Of a DNA stretch of 64,000 bases, positions 7,293 to 17,733 are shown piece after piece. The position numbers were made by a program, and so were the translations under genes. This DNA comes from Methylocystis sp. B8 (GTDB taxonomy: Bacteria > Pseudomonadota > Alphaproteobacteria > Rhizobiales > Beijerinckiaceae), in NCBI RefSeq assembly GCF_005771425.1, contig NZ_VBTZ01000013.1:1-64000 (forward strand), given 5' to 3'. Positions within the stretch are counted from its first letter, which is position 1; each line of letters opens with the position of its first letter. The notes below the pieces were generated by a model, which saw nothing but the letters and a program-made list of their open reading frames with translations, made no database searches and was not told where the DNA came from.

Positions 7293-9373
7293 GAGCCTCT
7301 TCTCCCCTCCCACGCCCATGCCGCAACCACTGCGCCGACGAGCGCCAGCATCGCCCACAATCCCAGACCAAGCGGCGCGATTTCGACGCCGACAAGCGTC
7401 GAGGCGCCGGTCTGCCGGACGCCAATCCAGTCCGAACCGCCATAGCGGTTCGCGTCGCGCAATTCGACGACGCGCGGCATTGCGACGGTATCCGCGCCGC
7501 CGGTCGAGAATCGCCGCGCAGTGCCGCCAGTCGCCTCCATAAGCGGTTGCAGCTTCTCCGTCGTGGACGCCACTTCTCGGAACTCGCGCGGATTGGGCGG
7601 ACCAACATTCACAAGCGCCGTCAGACCTTCGCTCTCGAAACGCCACAGGCCCATTTCCTTGGCGTCGAAACGCGCGCGCCACAGTCCCGGCTCGCTTTGC
7701 GCGACCGCGATCTCGTCGCGCGCGCCGGACGGCGCCGTCGCCATCACCGGCGCGGGACTATCCTTCATCGTCTGGCGCTCGACGCTTACCTCGCGGCCAT
7801 GCGCTGAAGCGCGCAGCGCCTCCTCTTCGAGATCTGGCTCCTTCATCAGCCAATGCGCGAGCCGGCGCATCAGATCGACATGCGGGCCGCCGCCCTCGAA
7901 GCCGCGCGCCCAGAGCCAAATCTGATCGGAAAGCAGCAGCGCCACGCGGCCCTTGCCTTCATGCGAAAGCACCAGCAGCGGCTTGTCGCGCACGCCGGAC
8001 ATGATTGAATCGCCCTTCAACACATTGGCGTCGACCTGTCGAAACCATTCGCCCCAATTCGGCGGTTCGGAATTGGCGCCCGCCAGTCCCCGCGTCACGG
8101 GATGCTTTTCGCCGTCCTTGCTGACGTGGGCGCGGAATGCCTGCTCGATCAGCGCGCCGTCGGGGCGGGCCGGTAATATGTTTTCGAGCGGCGAGTAATA
8201 GAGCCCACGTAGCGTCGCGTAATCGGGACCGACCGCTGCGAGAAAGGCGCCGCCATTCTCGACGTAATTGGCGATGTTCTCGAAATAGATCGAGGGCAGA
8301 GTCGTCTGGCTCGAATAACGATCGAAGATGATGAGATCGAATTCATTGATCTTGTGGCCGAAGAGATCTGCGGTCGGGAAAGCGATCAGTGACAATTCAT
8401 TCGCCGGCGTGATGTCGAGCTTCTCCGGCGGGCGCAGAATGGTGAAATGCACCAGTTCGACATTGGCGTCGGCGCGCAAGAGATTGCGCCAGCTTCGCTC
8501 GCCAGGATGCGGCTCGCCCGACACAAGCAGCACCTTGAGCCGATCGCGCACGCCTTCGATCGATAGCACGGCTTTATTGTCGAGCGGCGTCAGCTCGCCG
8601 GGCGCCGACGGAATTTCAAGCTCGACGACATTCTGTCCGCCATGTTCGATGCGCACCGGAATGCTGACGATGTCGCCGGGCGTGGGACTGAAAGTCGGCA
8701 GCGCTTCGCCGTCACGCCGTACCGAGATCGGTATGCGGGCGCCGTCGCCGCCGAGATCGACGACGCGCGCGCGGATGATCTGATCCTTGCCGACGATGCC
8801 GAAGCGCGGCGCCTCGACAAGCTCGATACGGCGGTCGCGCTCGCCCTGATGTCCCGTCACGAGCGCATGCACGGGGGCTTTGAAGCCGAGCGTCTCGGCT
8901 TTGGCGGGAATATCGTGAACGACGCCGTCGGTGAGAAGAATGGCGCCGCCGACGCGCTCCGGCGGCACGTCCTTCAACGCCTCGGCGAGTGCGCCGAAGA
9001 GCTTGGTGCCGTCATTGCCCGAAGCGTCGTTGGTGACGGCGATCGTGCGCGTTTCGACGTCGCCAAATTTCGTAAGCGCCGAGTCGAGCGCCTTGCGCGC
9101 CTCTTCCGTCTGCGCATTTCTCGCGCCGAAATTCTGGCTGTCGCTCTTGTCGATGACAACCGCGACGACGCTCTTTTGCGGATCGCGCTTCTCGCGCACG
9201 AGCGACGGATCGGCGAGCGCCGCAATCAGTAAAGCGAATGCGAAAGCGCGCACCGCGGCTCCGCGCTGGCGTTTGACCGCCATCAGCGCCAGCGCGCCGG
9301 CGCCAAGAACAGCGAAGACAATAAGCGCTGACCAGGGAATGAGCGGCGAAAAGGCGAGCGTGAGATCGCTCAC
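7289..9373 (-). CDS. VWA-like membrane protein, last gene of the MoxR cluster
   Basis: 694 residues: two N-terminal membrane helices (about 13-32 and 42-57), a von Willebrand A-like domain with an intact metal-site triad DKSDS (D75, S77, S79) and LLTDG near residue 149, a class I glutamine-amidotransferase-like Rossmann region in the middle, and one C-terminal helix (about 670-688) with a short basic tail. It overlaps the start of the DUF4159 gene by four bases (ATGA), so coupling is likely. It probably sits in the inner membrane with a periplasmic or cytoplasmic VWA head that partners the MoxR ATPase; this follows from the known MoxR-VWA association, not from data here. Confidence 0.8.
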   Translation of the reverse strand: MSDLTLAFSPLIPWSALIVFAVLGAGALALMAVKRQRGAAVRAFAFALLIAALADPSLVREKRDPQKSVVAVVIDKSDSQNFGARNAQTEEARKALDSALTKFGDVETRTIAVTNDASGNDGTKLFGALAEALKDVPPERVGGAILLTDGVVHDIPAKAETLGFKAPVHALVTGHQGERDRRIELVEAPRFGIVGKDQIIRARVVDLGGDGARIPISVRRDGEALPTFSPTPGDIVSIPVRIEHGGQNVVELEIPSAPGELTPLDNKAVLSIEGVRDRLKVLLVSGEPHPGERSWRNLLRADANVELVHFTILRPPEKLDITPANELSLIAFPTADLFGHKINEFDLIIFDRYSSQTTLPSIYFENIANYVENGGAFLAAVGPDYATLRGLYYSPLENILPARPDGALIEQAFRAHVSKDGEKHPVTRGLAGANSEPPNWGEWFRQVDANVLKGDSIMSGVRDKPLLVLSHEGKGRVALLLSDQIWLWARGFEGGGPHVDLMRRLAHWLMKEPDLEEEALRASAHGREVSVERQTMKDSPAPVMATAPSGARDEIAVAQSEPGLWRARFDAKEMGLWRFESEGLTALVNVGPPNPREFREVASTTEKLQPLMEATGGTARRFSTGGADTVAMPRVVELRDANRYGGSDWIGVRQTGASTLVGVEIAPLGLGLWAMLALVGAVVAAWAWEGRRGS

Positions 9374-12138
9374 TGGCCCAGCCTTTCCAGCAAGTCGCGC
9401 ACATGCACCTGATCGGACTTATAGTTTCCGGTCAGCGTATACATCACGAGATTGATGCCGCCGCGCAACGCCAGCTCGCGCTGACGCGCGCCGCCAGGCG
9501 TCAAAGGAAACAGCGGCTGGCCGCGCTTGTCCTGCGCCCAGGCGCCGGCAAGGTCGTTCGAGGTGATGACGATCGCTGAAACGCTGTCCGTCGCGCGTAC
9601 TGGACGCGCCGCCTGATCTTTGGGCTCAGGCGGCAGCGCCTCGACCCAGGTCTCGCCATTGGCGTAGCGGCCGACAAATCCGTCGAGCAAGTAGAAAGTC
9701 TTGGTGATGACGTGGTCGCGCGGCGTGACTTCGAGCGGCGGAATATCGAGGCCCTTCGTCAGATCGCGCAGCCATTGGGTCTCCGGCGTCGGCGCGCCGC
9801 CGACGCGCTGCGCGAGCGCGTCGCGCGTATCGAAGACCACCGTGCCTCCCTGCTTCATATAGGCGGCCACTCTCGCCACAGTCTTGGCGGAAGGCTGCGG
9901 GGCGCTCGCGACAATCGGCCAATAGAGCATGGGATAGAAGGCGAGTTCGTCCTTCGCCGGATCGACGCCGACCGGATCTCCCGGCGAAAAGGACGTGCGC
10001 ATATTCAAAGCCTGAGTCAGCGCATCAAGGCCCAGTCGCGATGTTTCGTCGACATGGGCGTCGCCCGAGACGACATAGGCGAGCCGCGTTGTCAGCGCGA
10101 CATCCTTGTCACGTTGGCTGGAAGCTGATTTCGGCGCGGACTCGGCGCGCGTTTCATCGGTAGCCGCTGACATGCACAGCAGCGCCAGAAGCGCGGCGGT
10201 CGCGGCGCCGAAGGGACGCAAGCGCAACTTGCCGGCAAGCGCCATAGCGATCAGCGCGTCAGCAATAAAGGCCACGAGAGCGAACGCCAGCAGCGGTCCG
10301 CGCAGATCGAGCTGGCTGCTCGATCGCAACGCGGTTGCGCTCAGCCCGGCGCCTTTGAAATCGAAAGCGCTGATTCCATCCTTGGGACGCAACGTCTGCA
10401 CGGCGACGAAGACCTCTCCTGCGCCGTAAAGTCCCGGTGGATGTTCGGCGCTCGCCGGACCCTCAAAGCCCGGCGGAATGCTCTGCGCCGTCGGACCGGG
10501 CGCGCCGAGCGCGCCAAATCCGTCAAGAACGCGCATCGGCGCCAAAGCCGACTGCTCGGCCATCGTGCTGGATTGCTCGCCGCCTGAGGGCGTCGACTCT
10601 CCCGCCATGGCGCTGATCCGTTTCAACATCTCGACGAAAAGTCCCGAGATCGGCAGATTCGACCAATTTGCGTCGGCGTTGACGTGGAACAGCACGATCA
10701 ACCCCTTGCCGCGTCGTTCCGCCGTAACGAGCGGCGTGCCGTCGGAAAGACGGGCCCAGGTTTTGTCCGCGAGTCCTGGATCGGGTTCGGCGAGAACCTG
10801 GCGCTGCACCGTGACGTCCTTCGCAGCCGGCAAGCCGAAGAAGGGACTCGTGGCGTCGAATTCAGCCAAAGACTTCGGCTCCTCCCATGACATGGCGCCG
10901 CCAAGCACGCGTCCATTCCTGCGCAGGCGCACCGGCAGCAAGTCATCGTCGGCGTTGGCGAGACGCGGCCCTGCGAAGCGCACAAGCGTCCCGCCTTCTT
11001 CGACGAAGCGCGACAAAGCGTCGAAAGTTTCGCCGGGCGCGAGGCCGACATCGGCGAGCGCCATGATGTTGGGATTCTCGGCGAGCAGCGCCTGCACAGG
11101 ATCGACAACGCCCGGACGCGCCATTCGGATCTGCGCAAAGGGCGCCAGCGCCTTTTCGAGATAGTAGAGCGGCGAAAGCAGCGGCTGCGCCTGGTCGGCG
11201 CTCTCCCCGCCGACAAGCGCGATGCGCTTCACTTTCGAGCGCGCGTCGAGCAGCGCGACCGCGCCGGCGGAATTCTCGCCTTCGATGCGCAGATGACTCA
11301 CCTCATTGCGCAATTCCACCGGCAGCTCGATTTTCGCGCTAACGCGCGGGGCGCCATTGAAATCCGCCGTTGTGCGGCCGATCGTCCGGCCTTTGGCGTC
11401 AAGGGCGTCGATGACCGCCGACGCGTCATCGCCGGTTCGCAGCACGTCGACGCTGAGCGCAGCGGCGTCGTTTGTCGGCGCGGCGAGCGCCCGCGGCGCA
11501 TGATCTTCAACATAGACCTCGACGCCGCTCGCCCCGGACTCCTTCAGCGCGTGCGCGAAACCCGCCGCGTCGCCCTGCGCGACGCCATCGCTGATCCAGA
11601 TGATGCGCGCGCCCGGATGCGCGCGGGCGAAGGCAACAGCCTGTTCGCCGATGGCTTTGCGATCCGGCAGAAACGGCTTGGGCCGCGCCGAGCGCAATTT
11701 CTCCATCGCGCGCCCCCCGTCGCCGGGGACCGGAGCAGCCGTCTCGGATGCAAGAGCGACAGCGACCGGGCCGCCGGCGCGCGCAGCCGACTCGATGATC
11801 GACGCCGCTCCCGCAACGCGTCGCTCCCATGTCGGCGCCGCCGCCCAGCCGTCGTCGATGACGATCAGCATGGAGGCGGAGGACGCCACGACGCCGCTCG
11901 GCGCCCACACCGGCCCCGCCATCGCCAACATCAATGCGGCGGCAAGCGCGAGCCGCAGCGCCATCAGCCACCATGGGGTCTTGGCCGGCGTCTCTTCGTC
12001 GGGCTTGAGCTCGCGCAGGATTTTCGTCGGCGGGAAAACAATTTCGCGCGGACGCGGCGGCGTCACCCGCAACAGCCAATAGATGAGCGGAAGGCCGATG
12101 AGCCCGACGAGCGCAAGCGGCGCGGCGAATGAAAACAT
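9370..12138 (-). CDS. DUF4159 / BatA-like membrane protein
   Basis: 922 residues. It starts with the BatA-type N-terminus (a helix at 5-25, then PREIVFPPTKILREL and a second helix near 58-78). The following VWA-like region has VIDDGW where the metal-site DxSxS should be, so metal binding looks lost (D95-D-G-W). A further helix lies near 625-650, and the last ~225 residues form a DUF4159 domain beginning around RLAYVVSGD. It overlaps the DUF58 gene by one base and the following VWA gene by four. The order MoxR, DUF58, DUF4159, VWA protein is common in alphaproteobacteria and is thought to serve envelope or protein-complex maturation. Confidence 0.85.
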   Translation of the reverse strand: MFSFAAPLALVGLIGLPLIYWLLRVTPPRPREIVFPPTKILRELKPDEETPAKTPWWLMALRLALAAALMLAMAGPVWAPSGVVASSASMLIVIDDGWAAAPTWERRVAGAASIIESAARAGGPVAVALASETAAPVPGDGGRAMEKLRSARPKPFLPDRKAIGEQAVAFARAHPGARIIWISDGVAQGDAAGFAHALKESGASGVEVYVEDHAPRALAAPTNDAAALSVDVLRTGDDASAVIDALDAKGRTIGRTTADFNGAPRVSAKIELPVELRNEVSHLRIEGENSAGAVALLDARSKVKRIALVGGESADQAQPLLSPLYYLEKALAPFAQIRMARPGVVDPVQALLAENPNIMALADVGLAPGETFDALSRFVEEGGTLVRFAGPRLANADDDLLPVRLRRNGRVLGGAMSWEEPKSLAEFDATSPFFGLPAAKDVTVQRQVLAEPDPGLADKTWARLSDGTPLVTAERRGKGLIVLFHVNADANWSNLPISGLFVEMLKRISAMAGESTPSGGEQSSTMAEQSALAPMRVLDGFGALGAPGPTAQSIPPGFEGPASAEHPPGLYGAGEVFVAVQTLRPKDGISAFDFKGAGLSATALRSSSQLDLRGPLLAFALVAFIADALIAMALAGKLRLRPFGAATAALLALLCMSAATDETRAESAPKSASSQRDKDVALTTRLAYVVSGDAHVDETSRLGLDALTQALNMRTSFSPGDPVGVDPAKDELAFYPMLYWPIVASAPQPSAKTVARVAAYMKQGGTVVFDTRDALAQRVGGAPTPETQWLRDLTKGLDIPPLEVTPRDHVITKTFYLLDGFVGRYANGETWVEALPPEPKDQAARPVRATDSVSAIVITSNDLAGAWAQDKRGQPLFPLTPGGARQRELALRGGINLVMYTLTGNYKSDQVHVRDLLERLGQ

Positions 12139-13073
12139 CAGCGCCGCTCCTCGAAACCGAGCCCGTCCGTTCCGAGCAGTCCCATGGCGAGCGCCAGCGC
12201 CGCTTCCGCCGCCGGCCTGTCGGTGCGATGTTGCAGGAAGATGAAGCCAACATGTTGCGCGGCGCGACGAATGGCGTCGCGATGCGCCTCGAACCGCCGC
12301 GCATAGGCCGCGCGCAAGCTGCGCGCGTCGCCCGCGTAAAAGGCGGGGCCGCCGTCGGTGTCGACAAAAGTGGTTTCGCCAAAGAACGGCAGGGTTTCTT
12401 CGCTGGGGTCGGTCACCATCAGGATCGCGCCAGAGGCGCCGGCGTCGGCAAAGCGCCGCAGTCGCGCCGCAAGGGCGTCCGGGTCGATGAGGAAGTCCGA
12501 GATCAGCACGACGCGGGCGCGGGGGCGCATCGGAGCTTGCGGCGGAAGATCGTCGCGCGCCGCCTCCATCGCGTTTTCAGCCAGAGCGCGCGCCAGCCAG
12601 TCGATAACATCGCGGGCTGACACGGGCGCGGTCAGGCCAAGCGCCGCCGCCCGCTCGCCGCCGCGAACCAGCACGTCGGCGAGCGCAAGCCCCAGCGTCA
12701 CCGCGCGAGACAGCTTGTCGTCGGACGCGAGGGACGAGCCGAAGGCCATGGAGGGCGAACAATCCATCCATAGGAAATAGTCGTGCGCCGCCTCCCATTC
12801 ACGCTCGCGCACATAGAGCTGATCGCCGCGCGCCGAGCGGCGCCAGTCGATGCGATACGCCGCCTCGCCAGAGGCGAATGGCCGATACTGCCAAAAAGTT
12901 TCGCCGACGCCCGCGCGCTTGCGGCCGTGAACGCCATAGGCGAGGCTCGCCGCGATCTCTCGAGCGCGGGCCACTAGTCTCGGCATCTGGCTCGCAAGAT
13001 CGGCCGCCGCGGCGCCGTCCGCGGGCTTGCGCAGCGCAGGATCGTAAGCGCGCGTCGTGACGTCAGAAAACAT
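12138..13073 (-). CDS. DUF58 domain protein (VWA-like, MoxR partner)
   Basis: 311 residues, cytosolic. The hallmark DUF58 stretch (RPFASGEAAYRIDWRRSAR) is at about 64-82, followed by a VWA-like fold with DCSPS (D104, S106, S108), matching the DxSxS metal-binding motif. DUF58 proteins are regularly encoded directly after a MoxR AAA ATPase and are thought to be adaptors or substrates for it. The ATG at 13071-13073 is 65 bases after the moxR stop. Confidence 0.9.
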   Translation of the reverse strand: MFSDVTTRAYDPALRKPADGAAAADLASQMPRLVARAREIAASLAYGVHGRKRAGVGETFWQYRPFASGEAAYRIDWRRSARGDQLYVREREWEAAHDYFLWMDCSPSMAFGSSLASDDKLSRAVTLGLALADVLVRGGERAAALGLTAPVSARDVIDWLARALAENAMEAARDDLPPQAPMRPRARVVLISDFLIDPDALAARLRRFADAGASGAILMVTDPSEETLPFFGETTFVDTDGGPAFYAGDARSLRAAYARRFEAHRDAIRRAAQHVGFIFLQHRTDRPAAEAALALAMGLLGTDGLGFEERR

Positions 13074-13138
13074 CGTCAGCCTTCTCGGTCGTGGCGCGGC
13101 CGCCTATCGCAACGACGGCGAACAAGACGCAAAACGTG

Positions 13139-14143
<1,005 letters not shown>

Positions 14144-14475
14144 TTCAACTCTGCTCAGGCAGCCAATCTATGAGGAGGATCGCTCGACGGCGGAGCTGCC
14201 GAGTTCCGTCGGAAGTCGATCCGAAGCCGGCGCGGTTGGCTTCGCACGGATTTTCAAAGGCGAAGCGGCGGACTTATGGCGCCGCAATCTTGATCCGTCC
14301 CTGGCGGCAATTCAAGCGCAACCGGCGCGGTGGCGCGCCATTTTGCGCCGAACCCGGCGTCAGGACGTGACGGTTTGTTCATGCGATTCGCATTAAACGG
14401 CCTTCTGACCGACGCCATGTATACTTCAGCGTATACTTCGGCCGATAGCACTCACCCTGAAAGGCGTTCCCGCCC
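14144..14475. other. Intergenic region between moxR and the DUF6111 gene
   Basis: 332 bases between divergent genes with no convincing reading frame or RNA structure. It must contain the promoters of the MoxR operon (left) and of the DUF6111/cca pair (right). Its one visible element is the 12-base tandem repeat listed separately. Confidence 0.6.
14419..14442. repeat. 12-base tandem repeat with GTATAC cores
   Basis: GTATACTTCAGC is followed immediately by GTATACTTCGGC (11 of 12 identical). Each unit starts with the palindrome GTATAC. It sits 34-57 bases before the DUF6111 ATG, where a direct-repeat binding site for a transcription factor would be expected. No regulator can be named. Confidence 0.5.
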
Positions 14476-14733
14476 ATGTGGCGCGCAATTGTCGAAACTG
14501 CCCTGCTCTTTCTCACGCCTTTCGTCGCCTATGCGATTTTCCATTTGTTACAGCGGCGTTGGCCCTTCGTGCGCGAACTCTGGCATGGCAGAATCGTGTC
14601 GCTTTTGACGATCGCGGGCCTGCTCGTCGCCATCGTCGGCGTGGTCACGATGGGTCTCACACGGCTCAACCAGGGCGCTTACGTTCCGGCCCATGTCGAA
14701 AACGGAAAATTGACGCCGGGCCGCTTCGAATGA
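14476..14733 (+). CDS. DUF6111-like small membrane protein
   Basis: 85 residues with two predicted membrane helices (about 5-22 and 42-62) and a short polar tail. Small proteins of this type are commonly encoded directly before the CCA-adding enzyme in alphaproteobacteria. Its stop codon overlaps the start of cca (ATGA at 14730-14733), so the two are translationally coupled. A GAAAGG site about ten bases upstream supports the ATG. Function unknown. Confidence 0.8.
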   Translation: MWRAIVETALLFLTPFVAYAIFHLLQRRWPFVRELWHGRIVSLLTIAGLLVAIVGVVTMGLTRLNQGAYVPAHVENGKLTPGRFE

Positions 14734-15977
14734 ACGCTGCGCAGAGACTGCTTGACGATCCGCGGCTCGCGACGCTGTTTGCGACCCTTGCCAATACGGG
14801 CGCCGAGACTCGGATCGTCGGCGGCGCCGTGCGCGACGCGCTGCTCGGTTTCCCGCCTCACGAGATCGACCTCGCGACGACGGCGCTGCCCGAAGACGTC
14901 TTAAAGGTTGCGCGCAATGCCGGTTTGAAAGGCGTGCCGACGGGCATCGAACATGGCACGGTGACGATCGTCGTCGCGGGAACGCCTTTTGAAGTCACGA
15001 CGCTGCGCGAGGACGTCGAGACCGACGGCCGCTTCGCCAAGGTACGTTTCGGCGGCGATTTCGAGCAGGACGCTAAGCGGCGCGATTTCACCATCAACGC
15101 GCTGTCGCTCTCTCCCGATGGCGAGATTCACGACTACACCGGCGGCCTCGCCGATATCGAGGCGCGGCGCATCCGCTTCATCGGCGACGCCGCCACGCGA
15201 ATTCGCGAAGACTATCTGCGCATTTTGCGCTTCTTTCGCTTCAACGCTTCTCATGGCGAAGGTCCATTCGATCGCGAAGGTCTGCATGAATCGATCGTCG
15301 CGCGGGAAAATCTCTCGCGTCTGTCGCGCGAACGTATACGCGCCGAGCTGATGAAACTGCTGCTCGCACGCCGGGCGCCAGAAATTCTGCGCGCCATGTC
15401 TCACGCCGGCGTCATCGAAGTGATTCTCGGCATCGGCTATCCATCGCGCCTGCAGCGTCTTGCTGAGCGCGAGGCCGCTATGGGCAAGCCTCCCGACGCC
15501 GTGTCGCGGCTCGCGGCTTTTTCGGCGCTGACGGTCGAAGACGCCGAGCGGCTGCGCGACCGCTTGCGGCTCTCCAACGACGAATTCGCGCGGCTCGCCG
15601 CGGCGGTGCGAACGCTCGCGCCTCTGCATGGCCGCAATGCGCCGCCGCCTCCGTCCCATCTGCGCGAAATGCTGTTCCTATGCGGCGCGCGTGCGGCGGC
15701 CGACGCGCTGGCGCTCGCGCATGCGGAAAGCGCCGTCGCTACGGATGACGCGGATTGGCTGGAGGCCGCGCGCTATTTGGAAGAGACGCCTATGCCCGCG
15801 TTCCCCATCAAGGGCGCGGACCTCATCGCCCGCGGCGTCGCGCCGGGCAAGGCTTTGGGCGAGGCGCTCAAAACGCTGCAAGCTGAGTGGATAAGAGCGG
15901 GCTTTCCGCGCGATCCCGCGATCGTTCAGCAGCTTCTCGAAGACGCTGTGGCGAACAGCGGCGGAGAGGCGCGCTAG
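14730..15977 (+). CDS. cca: CCA tRNA nucleotidyltransferase
   Basis: Adds or repairs the 3' CCA of tRNAs. At 415 residues it matches the alphaproteobacterial enzyme. The class II polymerase-beta-fold head has RIVGGAVRDALLG with the DxD metal motif in HEIDLAT, then RRDFTINAL and the tRNA-binding RIREDYLRILRFFRF. The ATG at 14730 overlaps the upstream stop; a longer in-frame extension to 14478 would run across the DUF6111 gene and is rejected. It converges on holB with a ten-base gap. Confidence 0.95.
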   Translation: MNAAQRLLDDPRLATLFATLANTGAETRIVGGAVRDALLGFPPHEIDLATTALPEDVLKVARNAGLKGVPTGIEHGTVTIVVAGTPFEVTTLREDVETDGRFAKVRFGGDFEQDAKRRDFTINALSLSPDGEIHDYTGGLADIEARRIRFIGDAATRIREDYLRILRFFRFNASHGEGPFDREGLHESIVARENLSRLSRERIRAELMKLLLARRAPEILRAMSHAGVIEVILGIGYPSRLQRLAEREAAMGKPPDAVSRLAAFSALTVEDAERLRDRLRLSNDEFARLAAAVRTLAPLHGRNAPPPPSHLREMLFLCGARAAADALALAHAESAVATDDADWLEAARYLEETPMPAFPIKGADLIARGVAPGKALGEALKTLQAEWIRAGFPRDPAIVQQLLEDAVANSGGEAR

Positions 15978-15988
15978 CGCCCGTCCGA

Positions 15989-17059
15989 TTAGCCGCCTTC
16001 GGCTTTTGCGAGCCTGTCAAAAACCCCAAGAACCAGCGCGCGTTTATCGAAATTGAACACTTCAGTCTCGCGCGCGGCGTCTCGAATCTCGTCCCAGGCG
16101 CTGGCGTAGCCGGCGAGTTTGATGGGCGATGCGCCCGCGCCTGCAAGCGCGCGTACACGAGAGTCGAGATGGCGCTGCGTGGCGCGCATGAAAGTCTCAT
16201 AGGCCGCTTCATTGTCGCGGCCGGTCAGCTTGTCGGCGAGCATATGAGCGCCAAGCCAGTCGACCTGCGGCAGCCGATCAAAAAGCTTTTGCACGACAGC
16301 GTCGAAGGCGACGCCGTCGTCCCCGAGCAGCCGCAGCGCCTCCCGCACCGAGCCTTCCGCGCGCGCCGCGGCGACGATGACATCAGACTCCGGGGCATCA
16401 GACCAAGGGGCCCCGAGATTCTTGACCGCCGCGATCGTGTCCTCAGGCGAAAGGGGGCCGAGCATGAGTTTCCGGCAGCGAGAGCGGATCGTCGGCATAA
16501 TGCGTCCAGGCTGATGCGCGACGAGCAGGAACAGCGAGCGTTCAGGCGGCTCCTCAATAAGCTTTAAGAGCGCATTGGCGCTGGCCCGATTGAGATCGTC
16601 GGCGCAGTCGACGATGGCGATCCGCCAGCCGCCCGTCCCTGAGGCCTGATGGAAGGCCTGAATGACCTTGCGCACGTCTTCGATGCGAATCTCGGTGAAA
16701 TGCTTTTTGGTCTTCTCGTTCCAAGCGCGCCGCAGCAGAAAAATATCGGCAAGCGCCATTGAAGCGATTCGGCGCGCCGCTGGATGGTCTTCGGGAACCG
16801 CCAGACTTTCAGCCGACTGAACGGACGCCGCGCTCGGTTCGGGATGGGCGAGGAGAAACCGCGCGAGGCGCCAGGCGAGCGTCGCCTTGCCGACGCCTTC
16901 CGGCCCGCCGATGATCCAGGCCTGCGCCATCTTGTTGCGGCGATAGGCGTCGAGGAGTTCGCGCTCGGCCTCGACATGACCGAAAAGCGCGAGCGTCTCC
17001 CTGGGATGCGGGGCGTCGTCGTAGCGGTCGCTTTTGGGGTTCGCTTCGTCGCGGCTCAT
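15989..17059 (-). CDS. holB: DNA polymerase III subunit delta'
   Basis: Clamp-loader subunit of the replicase, 356 residues. The P-loop is present (GPEGVGKAT, about 53-61), followed by the SRC-like motif region in TIRSRCRKL, which supplies the arginine finger to neighbouring subunits. The ATG overlaps the tmk stop by four bases. The run dac-tmk-holB on one strand is a conserved alphaproteobacterial operon. Confidence 0.93.
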   Translation of the reverse strand: MSRDEANPKSDRYDDAPHPRETLALFGHVEAERELLDAYRRNKMAQAWIIGGPEGVGKATLAWRLARFLLAHPEPSAASVQSAESLAVPEDHPAARRIASMALADIFLLRRAWNEKTKKHFTEIRIEDVRKVIQAFHQASGTGGWRIAIVDCADDLNRASANALLKLIEEPPERSLFLLVAHQPGRIMPTIRSRCRKLMLGPLSPEDTIAAVKNLGAPWSDAPESDVIVAAARAEGSVREALRLLGDDGVAFDAVVQKLFDRLPQVDWLGAHMLADKLTGRDNEAAYETFMRATQRHLDSRVRALAGAGASPIKLAGYASAWDEIRDAARETEVFNFDKRALVLGVFDRLAKAEGG

Positions 17060-17733
17060 TGCGCGGCTTGCGCGGCGTGCGCAAGGAAACGATCGTGAAC
17101 AAAAGCGCGCACCGCTCGGGCGACGTCATCGACGGACCGGGCGGCATCAATTACGCAGCAGCGCTCCGATTCGCTTTCGGCGATGTCGAGAAACGCCTGC
17201 CGCAGCTCCTCGTGAAAGTCCGGCTTCTCGCTTTCGAAGCGGTCGACTTCATCCCCACCGTCCCGCCGTGACGCCGCCCGGGCCAGGCCTTCATGCGCCG
17301 GCAGGTCGAGCACGATGGTCAGATCCGGCCGCGTCTCGCCCACCGCCGCTCGTTCGAGCAACGCCAGAGTCTTGGCGTCCACGCCGCCGCGCGCGCCCTG
17401 ATAGGCGCGCGTCGAATCGGCGAAGCGGTCGCAAAGCACCCATGCGCCGCGGTTCAAGGCAGGCGCGATTAAAGACTCGACGTGATCGGCGCGCGCCGCG
17501 GAAAACAGCGCCGCCTCGGCAAGAGGGCCAAGCGGCGCGGCGCGTCCGGAAAGCAGGAAGTTGCGCAGCCTTTCCGCTTTCGGCGTGCCGCCGGGCTCGC
17601 GCGTCGTCACCACTTCGAAGCCGCATTCGCGCAAATGCTCGGCGAGCCGGGCAAGCTGGGTGGATTTGCCAACGCCCTCGCCGCCCTCGAAAGTGATGAA
17701 GCGGCCTATTTCGGGCGTCGTTTGAAAGGTCAT
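17056..17733 (-). CDS. tmk: Thymidylate kinase
   Basis: Phosphorylates dTMP to dTDP. 225 residues with P-loop FEGGEGVGKST, the DR motif in CDRFADSTRAYQG and a LID segment near AASRRDGG. Start overlaps the dac gene stop and its own stop overlaps the holB start, both by four bases, so the three genes are translationally linked. Confidence 0.96.
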   Translation of the reverse strand: MTFQTTPEIGRFITFEGGEGVGKSTQLARLAEHLRECGFEVVTTREPGGTPKAERLRNFLLSGRAAPLGPLAEAALFSAARADHVESLIAPALNRGAWVLCDRFADSTRAYQGARGGVDAKTLALLERAAVGETRPDLTIVLDLPAHEGLARAASRRDGGDEVDRFESEKPDFHEELRQAFLDIAESESERCCVIDAARSVDDVARAVRAFVHDRFLAHAAQAAQ

